Assembly: GCA_024274995.1 (NCBI GenBank)
Contig: JAJSAA010000232.1
Location: 1-6,790, forward strand
Reading direction: 5' to 3'
Length of the DNA stretch: 6,790 nt
DNA from: Deltaproteobacteria bacterium
Lineage (GTDB): Bacteria > Desulfobacterota > Desulfobulbia > Desulfobulbales > VMSU01
Shown here: piece by piece, positions 5,663-6,790 of the stretch
How positions within the stretch are numbered: the stretch's first letter is position 1
How the letters are laid out: each line of letters opens with the position of its first letter
The notes under the pieces: model-generated
What the model was told of the DNA's origin: nothing
Databases searched by the model: none
What the model saw: the letters and a program-made list of their open reading frames with translations, nothing else
Translations under genes and position numbers: made by a program

Positions 5663-6577
5663 ATGTTAAGCAATGCGATGAGTACTGATAAACTTCCGGC
5701 CCATTACCCGCTAACCTCCACCGCCCAGCAAGTTTCCACCTTCTATAGCCCGGAGTTGGTGCAATATCTCCGGGAGATTGGTTCTTACAAGGTCTTGAGC
5801 CGAGATGAGTCCGAGCAGTTGGCCATCCGTTATCAGCAAAACGGCGATGAAGAGGCTGGCCGTGAGTTAATCCTGGCCAATTTACGCCTGGTAGTCAAAA
5901 TCGCCCTAGGTTATCAAAAATACTGGGCCAATAATTTTATTGATCTGGTCCAGGAAGGCAATATCGGTCTGGTACGAGCCGTCAAAAAGTTTGATCCCTA
6001 CCGAGGAATTAAATTCTCCTACTACGCCTCCTACTGGATCAAAGCTCACATCCTGAAATTTATCGTTGATAATTGGCGACTGGTGAAAATCTGCACCACC
6101 CAGGCCATGCGCAAGCTCTTCTTCAACCTCAATAAAGAACGAAAATCTTTGGAGATGCAAGGGATCAGGGTCGACAATGAACTTCTTGCTAAACGCCTGA
6201 AGGTTAAGCCCTGCGAGATCGAAGATGCCGGTAAACGAATAAACTTCAGCGATCAATCCTTGGATGCCCCCATATCGCAGGACAGTAAATACACCCTCCA
6301 GGGCATTATCGCCGCCGAAAATGCGGCCCCCGAAGAAATCACCGCCCGCCAGGAAGTCCAACTCAGGGTACGAGAGGCTTTATCCGCCGCCGATGCCAGC
6401 CTTAACGACCGGGAGCGCTGTATTCTTAAAAGCAGACTGCTCAATGATGAGCCTGCCACTCTCCAGGAAATTGCCCAGAAATTCAAGTTATCCCGGGAAC
6501 GGATACGACAATTAGAGCAGCAACTTCTGAAAAAATTAAAGGTTTTTGTGCTCCAGGCTATGCCGGATATGGCTTAA
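5663..6577 (+). CDS. rpoH: RNA polymerase heat-shock sigma factor RpoH (sigma-32)
   Basis: A 304-residue sigma-70 family factor that directs RNA polymerase to heat-shock promoters in the cytoplasm. Region 1.2 is at about 29-60 (YLREIGSYKVLSRDES). Region 2 is at about 68-140, with the core-binding NLRLVVKIA and DLVQEGNIGLVRAVKKFDP and the -10-recognition segment FSYYASYWIKAHI. The RpoH-box motif follows at 150-156 (RKLFFNL), which separates RpoH from primary sigma factors. Region 4 is at about 246-293, with the -35-reading helix-turn-helix at about 265-289 (TLQEIAQKFKLSRERIRQLE). Length is normal for RpoH. AGGAG sits 5 nt upstream of ATG 5663; an in-frame Met at codon 6 is less well placed. 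The gene is divergent from degP and appears monocistronic. The sigma-54-type element and leader inverted repeat upstream are its likely control sites. A second RpoH-like paralogue elsewhere cannot be excluded. Confidence 0.95.
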   Translation: MLSNAMSTDKLPAHYPLTSTAQQVSTFYSPELVQYLREIGSYKVLSRDESEQLAIRYQQNGDEEAGRELILANLRLVVKIALGYQKYWANNFIDLVQEGNIGLVRAVKKFDPYRGIKFSYYASYWIKAHILKFIVDNWRLVKICTTQAMRKLFFNLNKERKSLEMQGIRVDNELLAKRLKVKPCEIEDAGKRINFSDQSLDAPISQDSKYTLQGIIAAENAAPEEITARQEVQLRVREALSAADASLNDRERCILKSRLLNDEPATLQEIAQKFKLSRERIRQLEQQLLKKLKVFVLQAMPDMA

Positions 6578-6584
6578 AAAAGAA

Positions 6585-6626
6585 GTAACTGTTTAGGGCA
6601 ATTTACAGTCACACCTAAATAGTTAC
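6585..6626. repeat. 42-bp inverted-repeat element just after rpoH
   Basis: GTAACTGTTTAGG (6585-6597) and CCTAAATAGTTAC (6614-6626) form a 13-bp inverted repeat with one mismatch, a G-U pair in rpoH-sense RNA, around a 16-nt loop. It begins 8 bp after the rpoH stop and may protect or end the rpoH transcript, although no U-run follows on +. On the - strand the stem is followed by TTCTTTTTT, so it fits an intrinsic terminator better for antisense transcription. It shares its outer ends and size with the element at 5598-5641. Confidence 0.5.
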
Positions 6627-6668
6627 AAAAAGAACTGTTCATGGAGTGCTAACGGTATGAGGTTTTCT

Positions 6669-6694
6669 CGTTCCCACGCTCCCGCGTGGGAACG
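6669..6694. repeat. REP-type palindrome ahead of the RAYT gene
   Basis: CGTTCCCACGC (6669-6679) and GCGTGGGAACG (6684-6694) are perfect 11-bp inverted repeats around a 4-nt loop, TCCC. This core closely resembles a palindrome found repeatedly in many proteobacterial genomes. It lies 18 bp before the start of a REP-associated transposase gene, the arrangement expected for a RAYT and its cognate REP. It is unrelated in sequence to the REP-like element at 1865-1890. Confidence 0.65.
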
Positions 6695-6712
6695 TACACG
6701 GAGAGCTAAATG

Positions 6713-6790
6713 ATGGGTAGAAGCCGCTACAAAATAACTGTCCCAGAAGCACCACATTTTATCACCTTAACGGTATTACAGTGGATTCCA
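6713..6790 (+). CDS. REP-associated tyrosine transposase (RAYT, Y1_Tnp family), N-terminal fragment
   Basis: The first 26 codons of a gene that runs off the right edge. It begins MGRSRYKITVPEAP and continues HFITLTVLQWIP, matching the N-terminus of RAYT proteins: a basic R.RY. start, then 'aP.flT.t...W.P', the first strand of the HUH-type Y1 transposase fold. RAYTs are single-copy relatives of IS200/IS605 transposases that act on REP palindromes. The HUH motif and catalytic Tyr lie outside the window, so activity cannot be judged. GGAGAG at 6700-6705 gives a 7-nt spacing to ATG 6713 and only 4 nt to the adjacent in-frame ATG at 6710, so either start is possible. The perfect palindrome just upstream supports the call. 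Confidence 0.72.
   Translation, partial: MGRSRYKITVPEAPHFITLTVLQWIP

Noticed and set aside
6645..6653. GAGTGCTAA, identical to the right half of a CIRCE heat-shock operator.
   Set aside because: The partner half TTAGCACTC is absent 9 bp upstream (that position reads AAAAAGAAC), so it is only a chance half-site.

Overview
The window looks like ordinary chromosomal sequence from a Gram-negative bacterium, most likely an anaerobic Desulfobacterota/deltaproteobacterial lineage. The reasons are a small stand-alone siroheme/[4Fe-4S] sulfite-reductase-type protein like those of sulfate reducers, an exported DegP-type protease, an RpoH-type sigma factor with a good sigma-54 promoter candidate, and a REC/HD-GYP signalling protein. 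Lineage is inferred from gene content; no rRNA or marker gene is present to confirm it.

Layout, left to right. (1) The last 53 codons of a bacterial SH3-domain protein on + (3-164). (2) A convergent - strand gene for a response regulator with REC, coiled coil, HD-GYP and a C-terminal domain that I read as a degenerate GGDEF (203-1834). (3) A short divergent gap holding a REP-like hairpin, then an M20-family metallopeptidase/deacylase on + (1943-3055). (4) Tail-to-tail with it, overlapping by 15 bp, the small siroheme protein on - (3041-3709). (5) Further along - and transcribed towards it, a DegP/HtrA protease (3836-5278). (6) A 384-bp divergent regulatory region. (7) rpoH on + (5663-6577), closely bracketed by two related inverted-repeat elements. 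(8) A perfect REP-type palindrome followed by the first codons of a REP-associated tyrosine transposase (RAYT), cut off by the window edge.

The clearest functional theme is protein-quality control. A periplasmic chaperone-protease and the heat-shock sigma factor share one divergent control region. That region carries a near-consensus sigma-54 element pointing at rpoH and an imperfect palindrome upstream of it, which suggests a sigma-54 to RpoH cascade. The HD-GYP regulator probably links phosphorelay input to cyclic-di-GMP breakdown and has no evident link to the neighbouring genes.

The least explained signals are the degenerate GGDEF tail, the paired elements around rpoH, and two unrelated REP-type palindromes, one directly ahead of a RAYT gene. 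I see no CRISPR array, prophage, toxin-antitoxin pair, tRNA, rRNA or convincing new multi-gene system.
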